Both the position numbers and the translations under genes were made by a program. The notes beneath the pieces were generated by a model. The model was not told the DNA's origin and made no database searches. It worked only from the letters and a program-made list of their open reading frames with translations. DNA of 64,000 nt. Origin: Tubulanus polymorphus (taxonomy: Eukaryota > Nemertea > Palaeonemertea > Tubulaniformes > Tubulanidae). Positions within the stretch are counted from its first letter, which is position 1, and each line of letters opens with the position of its first letter. The stretch spans positions 13,063,951-13,127,950 of the forward strand of contig NC_134035.1 in NCBI RefSeq assembly GCF_964204645.1. Direction: 5' to 3'. Shown here one piece after another: positions 1-11,956 of the stretch.

Positions 1-1075
1 ACACTCTGTTTTGGGGTGATATTGAGTTCAGGAGTCTCCTGCTTCCTTCTTCAATTGTCATGTAGAAACGTGACAAACGAACTGAATTGTCAGTGCGTTA
101 CAACACTGATGGGCTTCTTTAATACTGCTGCTTGCTGCTGGGTGTTAATTCTTACCACCTTCCATGAACTTCTTGAATTATTACATTAAACATTATTACA
201 ATAAGAATTATTACAATAAACATTATAACATCATGAATCATCCTCCTTAAATACTGCTGCTTGCTGCTGGCTCTGTTTTGGGGTGATATTGAGTTCAGGA
301 GTCTCCTCCTTCCTTCTTCAACTGTCATGTAGAAACATGACAAACGAACTGAATTGTCAGTGCGTTACAACACTGATGACCTCCTTTAATACTGCTGCTT
401 TGTGCTGGGTGTTAATTAATACACTCTGTTTTGGGGTGATATTGAGTTCAGGAGTCTCCTCCTTCCTTCTTCAACTGTCATGTAGAAACATGACAAACGA
501 ACTGAATTGTCAGTGCGTTACAACACTGATGACCTCCTTTAATACTGCTGCTTTGTGCTGGGTGTTAATTAATACACTCTGTTTTGGGGTGAAATTGAGT
601 TCAGGAGTCTCCTCCTTCCTTCTTCAACTGTCATGTAGAAACGTGACTAACAAACTGAATTGTCAGTGCGTTACAACACTGATGACCTGCTTTAATACTG
701 CTGCTTTGTGCTGGGTGTTAATTAATACACTCTGTTTTGGGGTGATATTGAGTACAGGAGTCTCCTCCTTCCTTCTTCAACTGTCATGTAGAAACGTGAC
801 AAGCAAACTGAATTGTCAGTGTGTTACAGCACTGATGACCTCCCTTAATACTGCTGCTTGCTGCAGCGTGTTAATAAATACACTCTGTTCAGGGGTGATA
901 TTGAGTGCAGGAGTCTCCTCCTTCCTTCTTCAACTGTCATGTAGAAACGTGACAAACAAACTGAATTTTCAGTGTGGTACAACACTGATGACCTCCTTAA
1001 ATACTGCTGCTTGCTGCTGCGTGTTAATTAATACACTGTGTTATGGGGTGATATTGAGTTTTGGTGAGTTTTGCT
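1..1075 (+). repeat. 153-bp minisatellite, array I
   Basis: Tandem copies of a 153-bp unit; the landmark ACACTCTGTT falls at 421, 574, 727 and 880, exactly 153 bp apart. The left edge of the window lies inside the array. A shorter AT-rich variant segment (about 130-260) interrupts it. Because 153 is a multiple of three, one forward frame stays open for several units (283-1167), but differences between copies are mostly amino-acid changing, so I treat it as non-coding satellite DNA. Confidence 0.9.
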
Positions 1076-2285
1076 CCCTGATCATCTTTATTGCGACTTT
1101 ACATTTTAAATGTATAAATTTTCAAAACAGCTATCCATCGATAGCTTTGTGGTGGTTGAATCATTGAAATGTCACTGGTGTTGGTACATTGTATATATTG
1201 TAATATATGTCGGTGAAATGGGATTGATCATGTTTCCTGATCATCCTTATTGCGACTTTACGTTTTAAATGTATAAATATTCAAAACAGCTATCCATCGA
1301 TAGCTTTGTGGTGGTTGAATCATTGAAATGTTACTGGTGTTGGTACATTGTATATATTGTAATATATGTCGGTGAAATGGGATTGATCATGTTTCCTGAT
1401 CATCCTTATTGCGACTTTACGTTTTAGACGTATAAATATTCAAAACAGCTATCCATCGATAGCTTTGTGGTGGTTGAATCTTTGAAATGTCGCTGGTGTT
1501 GGTACATTGTATAGATTGTAATATATGTCGGTGAAATGGGATTGATCATGTTTTGTGATCATCCTTATTGCGACTTAACGTTTTAAATGTATAAATATTC
1601 AAAACAGCTATCCATCGATAGCTTTGTGGTGGTTGAATCTTTGAAATGTCGCTGGTGTTGGTACATTGTATAGATTGTAATATATGTCGGTGAAATGGGA
1701 TTGATCATGTTTTGTGATCATCCTTATTGCGACTTTACGTTTTAAATGTATAAATATTCAAAACAGCTATCCATCGATAGCTTTGTGGTGGTTGAATCTT
1801 TGAAATGTCGCTGGTGTTGGTACATTGTATAGATTGTAATATATGTCGGTGAAATGGGATTGATCATGTTTTGTGATCATCCTTATAACGACTTAACTTT
1901 TTAAATGTATAAATATTCAAAACAGCTATCGATCGATAGCTTTGTGGTGGTTGAATCTTTGAAATGTCGCTGGTGTTGGTACATTGTATAGATTGTAATA
2001 TATGTCGGTGAAATGGGATTGATCATGTTTTGTGATCATCCTTATTGCGACTTAACATTTTAAATGTATAAATATTCAAAACAGCTATCCATCGATAGCT
2101 TTGTGGTGGTTGAATCTTTGAAATGTCGCTGGTGTTGGTACATTGTATAGATTGTAATATATGTCGGTGAAATGGGATTGATCATGTTTTGTGATCATCC
2201 TTATTGCGACTTAACGTTTTAAATGTATAAATATTCAAAACAGCTATCCATCGATAGCTTTGTGGTGGTTGAATCATTGAAATAA
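1076..2285 (+). repeat. 159-bp satellite, array I
   Basis: Eight copies of a 159-bp AT-rich unit. The landmark CTATCCATCGATAG occurs at 1131, 1290, 1449, 1608, 1767, 1926, 2085 and 2244, all 159 bp apart. The landmark is a near-palindrome, and the 1926 copy is the perfect palindrome CTATCGATCGATAG. No open frame of interest. Confidence 0.92.
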
Positions 2286-2410
2286 TGCTGGTGTTGGTTC
2301 TCTGTGTATACTGTATCAGCAAATATTATCACATTACGCATTTTAAAAGTGTTATACTCAAAGATGCTATTGTTTGATTGCTTCACTTTGGTTCCTTGCA
2401 CCTGAAGGTT
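2286..2410. repeat. Spacer element of the composite satellite, copy 1
   Basis: A unique-looking segment that joins the 159-bp array to the next 153-bp array. A similar copy lies at about 4770-4900. Matching points in the two are about 2.49 kb apart, which shows that the satellite families form a higher-order repeat. Confidence 0.75.
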
Positions 2411-3395
2411 GTTAACTGTCATATAGAAACGTGACAAACAAACTGATTTGTCAGTGTGTTACAAGACTGATGACCTCCTTTAATACTGCTGCTTTCTGCT
2501 GCGTGTTAATTAATAAACATAAACTCTGTTTTGGGGTGATATTGAGTTCAGGAGTCTCCTCCTTCCTTCTTCAACTGTCATGTAGAAACGTGACTAACAA
2601 ACTGAATTATCAGTGTGTTACATCACTGACGACCTTCTTTAATCCTGCTGCTTGCTGGTGGTGTTAATTTTTAGCACCTTCCATGAACTTCTTGAATTAT
2701 TACATTAAACCTTATTACAATAAGAATTATTACATTAAACATTATAACATCATGAATCATCCTCCTTAAATACTGCTGCTTGCTGCTGGCTCTGTTTTGG
2801 GGTGATATTGATCGCAGGAGTCTTTTCCTTCCTTCTACAACTGTCATGTGGAAACGTGACAAACGAACTGAATTGTCAGTGTGTTACAACACTGATGACC
2901 TCCTTTAATACTGCTGCTTGCTGCTGGGTATTAATTCTTGCCTTCTTCCCTGAACTTCTTGAATTATTACATTAAACATTATTACAATAAGAATTATTAC
3001 ATTTAACATTATAACATCATGAATCATCCTCCTTAAATACTGCTGCTTGCTGCTGGCTCTGTATTGGGGTGATATTAAGTTCAGGAGTCTCCTCCTTCCT
3101 TCTTCAACTGTCATGTAGAAACGTGACAAACAAACTGAATTATCAGTGTGTTACAACACTGATGACCTCCTTTAATACTGCTGCTTGCTGCTGGGTATTA
3201 ATTAATACACTCTGTTTTGGGGTGATATTGAGTGCAGGAGTCTCATCCTTCCTTCTTCAACTGTCATGTAGAAACGTGACAAACAAACTGAATTGTCAGT
3301 GTGTTACAACACTGATGACCTCCTTAAATACTGCTGCTTGCTGCTGGGTGTTAATTAATCCACTCAGTTCAGGGGTGACATTGATTTTTGCCGAG
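2411..3395 (+). repeat. 153-bp minisatellite, array II
   Basis: Second array of the 153-bp family, again with the AT-rich variant segments (ATTACATTAAAC-type) between complete units at about 2690-2770 and 2950-3040. Short open frames here are by-products of the unit length. Confidence 0.88.
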
Positions 3396-4770
3396 TTTTG
3401 CTCCCTGATCATCCTTATTGCGACTTAACGTTTTAATTGTATAAATATTCAAAACAGCTATCCATCGATAGATTTGTGGTGGTTGAATCATTGAAATGTC
3501 GCTGGTGTTGGTACATTGTATATATTGTAATATATGTCGGTGAAATGGGATTGATCATGTTTCCTGATCATCCTTATTGCGACTTTACGTTTTAAATGTA
3601 TAAATATTCAAAACAGCTATCCATCGATAGCTTTGTGGTGGTTGAATCATTGAAATGTCGCTGGTGTTGGTACATTGTATATATTGTAATATATGTCGGT
3701 GAATTGGGACTGATTATGTTTCCTAATCGTCCTCATTATGACTTTACGTTTTAAATGTATAAATATTCAAAACAGCTATCCATCGATAGCTTTGTGGTGG
3801 TTGAATCATTGAAATGTCGCTGGTGTTGGTACATTGTATATATTGTAATATATGTCGGTGAATTGGGATTGATTATGTTTCCTGATCGTCCTTATTGCGA
3901 CTTTACATTTTGAATATATGAATATTCAAAGCAGCTATCCATCGATAGCTTTGTGGTGGTTGAATCTTTGAAATGTCGCTGGTGTTGGTTCTGTATATAT
4001 ATTGTAATATATGTCGGTGAATTGGGACTGATTTTGTTTCCTAATCGTCCTCATTATGACTTTACATTTTGAATATATGAATATTCAAAACAGCTATCCA
4101 TCGATAGCTTTGTGGTGGTTGAATCATTGAAATGTCGCTGGTGTTGGTACATTGTATATATTGTAATATATGTCGGTGAAATGGGATTGATCATGTTTTG
4201 TGATTGTCCTTATTGCGACTTAACGTTTTAAATGTATAAATATTCAAAGCAGCTATCCATCGATAGCTTTGTGGTGGTTGAATCATTGAAATGTCGGTGG
4301 TGTTGGTACATTGTATATATTGTAATATATGTCGGTGAATTGGGATTGATTATGTTTCCTGATCGTCCTTATTGCGACTTTACATTTTGAATATATGAAT
4401 ATTCAAAGCAGCTATCCATCGATAGCTTTGTGGTGGTTGAATCTTTGAAATGTCGCTGGTGTTGGTTCTGTATATATATTGTAATATATGTCGGTGAATT
4501 GGGACTGATTTTGTTTCCTAATCGTCCTCATTATGACTTTACATTTTGAATATATGAATATTCAAAACAGCTATCCATCGATAGCTTTGTGGTGGTTGAA
4601 TCATTGAAATGTCGCTGGTGTTGGTACATTGTATATATTGTAATATATGTCGGTGAATTGGGACTGATTATGTTTCCTAATCGTCCTTATTATGACTTTA
4701 CGTTTTAAATGTATAAATATTCAAAACAGCTATCCATCGATAGCTTTGTGGTGGTTGTATCATTGAAATA
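3396..4770 (+). repeat. 159-bp satellite, array II
   Basis: Nine copies of the 159-bp family, with the CTATCC landmark near 3458, 3617, 3776, 3934, 4094, 4253, 4412, 4571 and 4730. This array is more diverged than array I and contains alternating subtypes, for example units with GAATATATGAATATTC instead of AAATGTATAAATATTC. Confidence 0.9.
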
Positions 4771-4899
4771 ATGCAGATATTGGTTCTCTGTATATATTGT
4801 AGCAGCAAATTATTATTATATTATGGATCTTAAAAGTGCTATACTTGAAGATGCTATATTTTGATAGCTTCACTTTGGTTCCTTGCACCTGAAGGTTGT

Positions 4900-5345
4900 T
4901 AACTGTCATATAGAAACGTGACAAACAAACTGATTTGTCAGTGTGTTACAAGACTGATGGCCTCCTTTAATACTGCTGCTTGCTGCTGCGTGTTAATTGA
5001 TACACTCTGTTTTGGGGTGATATTGAGTGCAGGAGTCTCCTCCTTCCTTCTTCAACTGTCATGTAGAAACGTGACTAACAAACTGAATTGTCAGTGCGTT
5101 ACAACACTGATGACCTCCTTTAATACTGCTCTTTGCGGCTGGGTGTTAATAAGTACACTCTGTTTTGGGGTGATATTGAGTGCAGGAGTCTCCTCCTTCC
5201 TTCTTCAACTGTCATGTAGAAACGTGACTAACAAACTGAATTGTCAGTGTGTTACAACACTGATGACCTCCTTTAATACTGCAGCTTGCTGGTGCGTGTT
5301 AATTCTTGCCTCCTTCCCTGAACTACTTGAATTATTGCATTAAAC
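4900..5345 (+). repeat. 153-bp minisatellite, array III
   Basis: About three copies of the 153-bp family follow the second spacer copy (4770-4900). The array ends in an AT-rich run at about 5340. Confidence 0.88.
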
Positions 5346-5850
5346 ATTATTACAATAAAAAGTATTCCATTAAACATTATTACATCATGAACTATTACAT
5401 AATTACATTATCAAATTACACATTATTTTACAAAACACTGATGGTGAATTACTGCTAAATCAATTGGTGGTGATGAAAGTTAAGTGTTACAAAACACTTC
5501 AGTGTTAAAATATAGATTTAGTGATCCCTCCCTTCCCCTCTTGAATTGTCAAGTTAATTGTGACATAAACTGATTTGTAAGTGACTTAAGGCTGGGGTGA
5601 TATTGGGGTTTAATGCCTTCCCCTCCTTCCCCTTCTTGAATTGACAATTAAATAGTGACATAAAGTGAATTGTTAGTGACTTGATTGTATTACTCCACTT
5701 AAGGAGTGATAAAATTGTCAGCGTCTTTACTCTGATGATGAGGTAAACCAGTTTCTAAGTTGTGAGCTGACAGTGTAAAAAACTGTTAGAATTCAAATTG
5801 CTTTAAACATCTTCAGAAAGATGGTTGATCATCGTAAACACTGGTGAAAA
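5346..5850. other. AT-rich spacer
   Basis: No gene seen. Two loosely similar segments around 5530-5580 and 5610-5670 (CTCCCTTCCCCTCTTGAATTG type) are diverged short repeats. Confidence 0.6.
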
Positions 5851-5975
5851 CAATTGACATCTCAATTTGCACTTGATGTCCCAATTTACACTTGACGTCC
5901 CACTTTGCACTTGACGTCCCAATTTGCACTTGGCGTTTCACTTTGCACTTGACGTCTCACTATGCACTTGCACCG
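5851..5975 (+). repeat. 19-bp tandem repeat with TGACGTC cores
   Basis: About six units of roughly 19 bp of the form CACTTGACGTCCCAATTTG. Most carry TGACGTC, close to a CREB/ATF site (TGACGTCA). Whether this is regulatory is not shown by the sequence. Confidence 0.8.
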
Positions 5976-6239
5976 ATGCATCACTTGCACTAAACAGCAC
6001 TGGCACACCCGCGGGTCCATGCGCATGGTTAGCAAATTGATAAGCATGCAGCATGCCATCTTTGTGTGTGGAAATAATTTACAAACAGCTGTGAGTTTGA
6101 AATTAAGAAACGTATTATTTGTATCATTCTTTGTAAAATCTCTAATAACGATGATGTAAAGAAAAACATAATATCAATTTTATGATGGTAAAAATGTCAA
6201 ATAATTAAATATCAATTTGTAAAACGAGAGGAAAGAGAA

Positions 6240-7590
6240 AGATGAAAGTACCAGAAAGAGAAGTGTTGGATTGGTGTCTGTTGTCAGTAGAAATCTGAGG
6301 TACTCTACTGAGGAATCTCCACGCCCCAAACAGAAAGTTCAAGATGATACTGAAAGTTCCTGAGGTTCTTAGAAATTTCACTAAGTAAAGACTATAAATC
6401 AGGTATAGTATAAATTGCTATGAATTTCTTTGTAGATAAGAATGTTCTCAACTAGGACTGTTAGTTAGTATTACATGTATTTCATATTTCCCTGTTGTAG
6501 CGTGTATTGATTTGGTCGGCAAGTACAAAATACCAAACGATTGACAGGAAACATCCAGGATTGTTCCAGTTGTCATTGAGAAATATTTAAGGTGTCATGA
6601 GTCTGAATTGACTATAAATCAGGTAAAATTATACTTGATATGAACTTCTTTGCAGGAACAGTCGACTTAAAGAAGATGGTTACATTTATTTTATGTATTT
6701 TTGTTGTAGCCAGCGGACTGTTGTTGTTAGAGACGCTCAAAACCAGAGGAAAGGAAACATCAGAGTTCAGGAAGTGTTGAGCAAATTCCTCAAGGTCCGA
6801 GTCATGAATCTCAATTGACTATAAATCAGGTATAATTGAAATTTATTCTTTAAGTTTCTTTTTTAAGAAGAGTCTTAAAAATGATATCATTATTCATATT
6901 TTGTGTTTTATTGTAGTATTGAGCTTGTGGTTGGCTGTAGAATATCAGACGACAGGAAAAGATCAGATCAGAGATGCCGACCAATTTCCCTGTCAAATCT
7001 GGACTTCTTTCAGTGTTTGTATGCAGAAATCAGAGATATTCTTGGGGGATCTCGACATCAAACCGAAAGTTCGAGAAGATATGAACAGTAGCTGAGGTTC
7101 TGAGCTATTTCTCATGCTCATGTGTTTAGATTCAAGTCATGAGTTTAGATTGACGATTAATCAGGTAAAATTGAACTTGATATGAATTTCTTTGCAGGAA
7201 CAGTCGACTCAATGAAGATGGTTACTACTTTTATTTTATGTATTTTTGTTGTAGCCAGTGGACTGTTGTTGGTTGTTGTAAGTGGCGTGCAAAACCAGAG
7301 GAAACGAAAACATCAGAGTTCACAAAGTGTTGAGCTAATTCCTCAAGGTTCGAGTCATGAATCTGAGTTGACTATAAATCAGGTAAAATTGAAATTAGAT
7401 GAATTTTGTTTTTATGAAGAGTCTTATGAATGAAAATCATAGTTTATTTAGTACATTGTTATTGCAGTTAGTATTGAGTTATTCGTCACACAATACCAGA
7501 TATCAAGATGGAAACGATTCCAATGATCAATTTCCTCATGAAGAAATGAGTCACGAGCCTTAATCGACTAAAAATCAGGTATAATTGAAA
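6240..7590 (+). pseudogene. Tandemly duplicated exon-like units (transmembrane/tail exon family)
   Basis: Five or six related segments follow one another. Each tends to start after a splice-acceptor-like TTTCTTTGCAG or TTGTTGTAG and to end at ACTATAAATCAG or a variant followed by GTAWAATTG, a donor-like sequence (ends near 6390, 6624, 6829, 7165, 7383, 7578). The best-preserved unit (about 7199-7383) has an open frame with roughly 22 hydrophobic residues, a basic NQRKRKH stretch and a polar tail, the layout of a single-pass membrane protein's last helix and cytoplasmic tail. The 6656-6829 copy is frameshifted and stops early; others are more decayed. I do not recognise the parent gene. It may be the remnant 3' part of a receptor gene or a cluster of duplicated exons. 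Confidence 0.5.
7199..7383 (+). CDS. Possible internal exon: single-pass transmembrane segment and basic tail
   Basis: An acceptor (TTTCTTTGCAG) ends at about 7198 and a donor (CAG/GTAAAATTG) follows 7383. In the frame that runs through both, the peptide contains TTFILCIFVVASGLLLVVV, a good membrane helix, then NQRKRKH and a Ser/Gln/Glu-rich tail ending ELTINQ. A partial exon of an unidentified membrane protein is the simplest reading. No convincing extracellular domain is visible upstream in the window, and the neighbouring units are broken copies, so this may be a pseudo-exon. Confidence 0.35.
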
Positions 7591-7699
7591 TTTATTTTGA
7601 AGAAGTCTCAAAAATGATATCATTATTCATATTTTGTGTTTTGTCATTGTAGTATTGAGCTTGCGGTTGGCTGTAGAATATCAGACGACAGGAAAAGAT

Positions 7700-8152
7700 C
7701 AAATCAGAGATGTTGAACAATTTCCCCGTCAATTCGGGACTTTCAGTGATTGTTACCACGAGTTAGCGCAGTAGAGTTCCAGAGATGCCGACCAATTTCT
7801 CTGTCAAATCGGGACTTACAGTGTTTGTTACCGCGAGTTATCGGTAGTTCCAGAGATGCCGACCAATTTCTCCGTCAAATCGGGACTTTCAGTGTTTGTT
7901 ACCGCGAGTTAGCCTAGTTCCAGAGATGCCGACCAATTTCTCCATCAAATCGGGACTTTCAGTGTTTGTTACCGTGAGTTAGCGTAGTTCCAGAGATGCC
8001 GACCAATTTCTCCGTCAAATCGGGACTTTCAGTGTTTGTTACCGCGAGTTAGCCTAGTTCCAGAGATGCCGACCAATTTCTCCGTCAAATCGGGACTTTC
8101 AGTGTTTGTTGCCGCGAGTTATCGTGGTCCAGAGATGCCGACCAATTTCTCT
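7700..8152 (+). repeat. 70-bp tandem repeat
   Basis: About six units of roughly 70 bp. The landmark AGAGATGCCGACC falls at 7781, 7852, 7922, 7992, 8062 and 8131. A single copy of the same sequence occurs at about 6974 inside the duplicated exon-like units, so the array seems to have grown from that exon sequence. An AATAAA follows at about 8209. Confidence 0.88.
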
Positions 8153-8219
8153 GAGGCTGATAGCTTCAGTATAGGTTGAATGTAAATACACATTGTACAT
8201 CTATTGAAAAATAAATATG

Positions 8220-8668
8220 AATGATGGTTTGATTGGCTGGTTTGTTGTTGAATCTGATTGTGGGTTATTAATTACTGATTTGCTGCGACTTTGCGTTTTG
8301 GGTGTAAATGTTTCAAGGGGCTTCTCTTGCTTGTTTTTGTGCTTGTTAAATGATTTCTGAAATATAGTTGTATGTGCTGTATATGTGGAGATTTTGTACT
8401 TGTGACTGCGTTTGTAAATACATTAATTTCTTTAAAATGTTTTTGTGTTCTATCTCATTCTGAGGATGTTGAACTCAAGATTCTCAGTTTGATCTATACT
8501 TGTTTGTTGGTTTGATCAATACATTGATTTTATGGTGTTTGATTATTGGTTGAACTATTGTTTATCAATACATATCGAACTACACTAACCAATAGTTGTT
8601 GTAACATCAGTATCACTAGTGGTCAGTTGTTCGCTACAAATTATATGTGTTACTTTTTCTTCATATAA
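8220..8668. other. AT-rich spacer
   Basis: No gene seen. A short segment at about 8280-8320 (GCGACTTTGCGTTTTGGGTG) resembles part of the 159-bp satellite unit. Confidence 0.5.
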
Positions 8669-8921
8669 TGTACAGTGGACTCTCTGTTAACTGGAATCAT
8701 TTCAAGTCTAATTAAGACTATCTAATCCTTAAGACACGGATTAGAGTGTTTCATTCGACTAATTTCAAGTCTCGTTACTTACATCTTGGAGTAATCATTC
8801 TCCAAGCTTACACCAACCCAGACATAAACACATTGAACTATTGCATTGAAGTTCTATTGTCTACAGGTGACAAGAACTATCGCCTTGTCTTAATTGATTC
8901 CAGTTAGAAGTCTATTGTACA
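8669..8921. mobile_element. MITE with about 29-bp terminal inverted repeats
   Basis: The left end TGTACAGTGGACTCTCTG and following bases match, in reverse complement, the right end at about 8893-8921 (TGTACAATAGACTTCTAA when inverted). About 253 bp, no coding capacity. The ends resemble those of Tc1/mariner/pogo-derived MITEs. Confidence 0.7.
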
Positions 8922-9239
8922 TGGATTATTTTTGCTCTGTAAGTGAATAAATGAAGTTAAGTGTACAGTTGAACCTCATTAATACGATTCTGTCCCAGCT
9001 AAAATATTTATATCAATGCAGATTTGGATGATATAAAACCTGGTTATTACATGTACGACAATTACACTTTTGCCCTCAAGTGTTTAACGGAAAGGTTCCA
9101 TTGTACAATAAGAATTTCAAACCACTCTCAATGTGGTAGAGACTTTCTTTTTTTACAACTTTGAATTACTCCAAAGTTTCCTTAATGCATGTACCGATCT
9201 GCAGTCTGGCACTGCCCTATCTGAGGATGCTCCAGTAAC
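8922..9239. other. Spacer with possible MITE remnant
   Basis: No gene seen. TACAGTTGAACCTCATTAAT at about 8965 looks like a single pogo-type transposon end; I could not pair it with a right end. Confidence 0.4.
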
Positions 9240-10110
9240 AACCCATACCATTGAGACGTCCGTTTAGACTAGTAATGATGCAGAATAGAGGATGTACAGG
9301 TGATCTATTTACTGATTCTGAGTGACCTGTATAATGCATGTATGATAAACGGGGGATTCCTGAGCTCGAGTCCGGTCTATTGGTACTGATTCTGAGTGAA
9401 CTGAATACTGTTAGATATTAAACGAGGGTATCCCGGGTTCGGAACTCGGTCTATTGGTTCTGAGTGACGGGGTGCGCTGCATTCATCATACCGAGGATAC
9501 CTGTCTCAGGGCGTGTCATCCTCCCAGTTACCTGCGTCGATACCGAGGATACCCGTCTCACGGCATGTTAGACCAAAGGTTACCTGTGATACCGAGGATA
9601 CCCGTCTCACGGCATGTTAGACCAAAGGTTACCTGTGATACCGAGGATACCCGTCTCACGGCCTATGAGATCCCAGGTTACTGATACCGGGGATACCTGT
9701 CTCACGGCATGTTAGACCAAAGGTTACCTGTGATACCGAGGATACCCGTCTCACGGCCTATGAGATCCCAGGTTACTGATACCGGGGATACCTGTCTCAC
9801 GGCATGTTAGACCAAATGTTACCCGTGATACCGAGGATACCGAGGATACCCGTCTCACGGCATGTTAGACCAAAGGTTACCTGTGATACCAACGATACCG
9901 AGGATACCCGTCTCACGGCATGTTAGACCAAAGGTTACCTGTGATACCGAGGATACCTGTCTCGCGGCCTATGAGATCCCAGGTTACCTGTGATACCAAC
10001 GATACCGAGGATACCCGTCTCACGGCATGTTAGACCAAAGGTTACCTGTGATACCGAGGATACCTGTCTCACGGCCTATGAGATCCCAGGTTACTGATAC
10101 CGGGTTCCAG
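9240..10110 (+). repeat. 46-49-bp minisatellite
   Basis: From about 9480 the core GATACCGAGGATACCCGTCT repeats, with two alternating unit types: a 49-bp type containing CATGTTAGACCAAAGG and a 46-bp type containing CCTATGAGATCCCAGG. The flank 9240-9480 shares the GATGCAGAATAGAGGATGTA motif with the minisatellite at 30104-31045, so the two are related. Open frames here are repeat by-products. Confidence 0.88.
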
Positions 10111-11000
10111 CTCAGATGTAACGAAATGACTGAACGCAAGAGTGTAAATTATATACGTTGAGTTTATTTGGGGTTCCAGATGAGAGAGATAGAGTGAGAA
10201 ATCAGGGTACACATGCTTTGATAAATACCGGCGTAAGAAGCCGGGGTCCCATGACCTTTTATAAAACAAATCGGGCCAAATTTTCACAGGATGTCAAATT
10301 TTTCCTCATGTACGTGTGTTCAGTATTTCATCTGAAATATTTTGGAAATAAGCTACGGTGACAACCTTTAGAATTGAAGTGCAAGTAATCTATTTTTGCG
10401 ATGACGTCGATATTATTTAACGTTTTATAAATCGAAAGTTTCTATCGCACAGGATTGCAAAGTGGATTTATTCCTAATTAGGGTTGTAATGCACACTTTT
10501 AATCAATTATCATATAGATATAATCTCGGCCGCATAAATCATCCGGCGCGCAGCCCGCAGTATTATTTCGTAGAAATTCCGCTAGGGGACCATACATGAA
10601 TATTTCATGATCATTCTCAAGACGCAGCGAGTTTAGGTGCCGTGTCTCTGTCTGCGGCTTTAGAGGTGTCATCCGGTAGACGATCCTGACTGCGCATACT
10701 CGATAATTACTATTTATCGAAAGAAAACGATTTTTTACATGAAATTAATTTCGTAAAAAATTCCTTCACAATCAAAAATCATAAAATCTTAGATGGTACT
10801 TCTAGAACCGCCTTTCTTTCTCAAAGATTCCTTTTCCAAATGAAACGATTTTGAAAGAGAAATCGACAAGACGAAACAGTATTTTGTTTATAATCAAAAA
10901 CTCTCAATGCATATTTTCCCCTCATCGATTCTTTATTGCTTGAATTTCGAACGAATAAAATGAATTCGATAAGGAATTTGTGTCAGTGAGTCATGTAATG
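10111..11000. other. Upstream region of SHOC2, nothing coding
   Basis: AT-rich DNA with no convincing exon. Probably upstream sequence and promoter of the SHOC2 gene. Confidence 0.5.
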
Positions 11001-11075
11001 AGTGGTCACATGATTGATCAATCTGCAACATTTCTCTATATAGAGTGAGTTAGTGACGTCACTGTCAGCACCAGG
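11000..11075 (+). promoter_or_regulatory. Likely SHOC2 core promoter: E-box, TATA-like, CRE
   Basis: GTCACATGA (E-box type) at about 11005, CTATATAG at about 11036 and a perfect CREB/ATF site TGACGTCA at 11054-11061 lie within 60 bp, upstream of a spliced 5' UTR. A strong acceptor (long T-run then CAG) ends at 11662, so the exon carrying the start codon begins at 11663 and the first exon lies between about 11065 and 11400. The role is inferred from motif clustering and position only. Confidence 0.45.
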
Positions 11076-11956
11076 GTTCTGCTGTATCGTCTAGGTTCTC
11101 CTCTCTCTTCTCTCTCCTCTCTCTCAGTTTCGGGGAATTCCTACTGGTTACTGCGTGTTCGCCCGTCCTGCGTCGAATAACGAGCGTCGTTGAGCCGGTT
11201 CTGGTAAACTGACGGGACGAAGGGTTCTTCAACGGAGCACGCAGACTCAAACAGTCGCCACCACCACACGGTGCAGCTTCCATCCAGCAGTCCTCTCTCA
11301 TCTCAGTCAGTCTCACTCGAGCGATGCCGATGGTTCCAACAACGTCAACAGTGAAAATTCGGGTGCCCAAATATTAGTTGACTGCAGTGTCAGGCTCTTT
11401 CACTGACAGACAGTAGTAACACTCATATACATAATCACTTGTTGTATGTCACACTGTTATTGATTTCGGAATTATCTACTACCGCATTGCCATTACTGGC
11501 CTAGCCCTTGATTTGCCGATTGGAGTCCACCATCCTATCCATGTTTTAAACATTCCGGTTTATTTGACCTCGGCGGAAGTTTCCGATGACGGGAAATTTT
11601 TTTAAAAGTCGATGTTTACGTATTTCTATTTTTTATACGTTTGTGAATTTTTTTTTTTTCAGAACGTGGAATAACAATCGCGCGTACTCTCGATCGGTCG
11701 TCGTGGTGACATGATTAACTCGAAGAAACGATCGCAAAAACGATTTCCGTCGCCGAAATGTCGTCGCTTCGTAGAATGCTGAGAACGTCTTAGAAACAAA
11801 AAAAAAAATCTCATCGGATTCTGGATTAATTTTCCCGCGCGTTAATCGACAATGTGCCACGGTCGCTCGTGGTGATATCGACGTAATTACAATTATAGGA
11901 TAAATATATTTATAAATATCGTCGTAATAAATAAATAGTCGATTGAGGATTTAAAA

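Noticed and set aside
283-1167. 294-codon open frame over the 153-bp repeat, encoding a repeated 51-residue peptide
   Set aside because: The frame stays open because the unit is a multiple of three. Copy-to-copy changes are mainly amino-acid altering, there is no signal peptide or domain, and the same family is broken by stops elsewhere.
9454-10110. CRISPR-like array appearance
   Set aside because: Units abut with no unique spacers, and the surroundings are an animal genome; it is a minisatellite.
11065-11370. 101-codon minus frame near the SHOC2 5' UTR
   Set aside because: Falls in a pyrimidine-rich 5' UTR region; no family resemblance.
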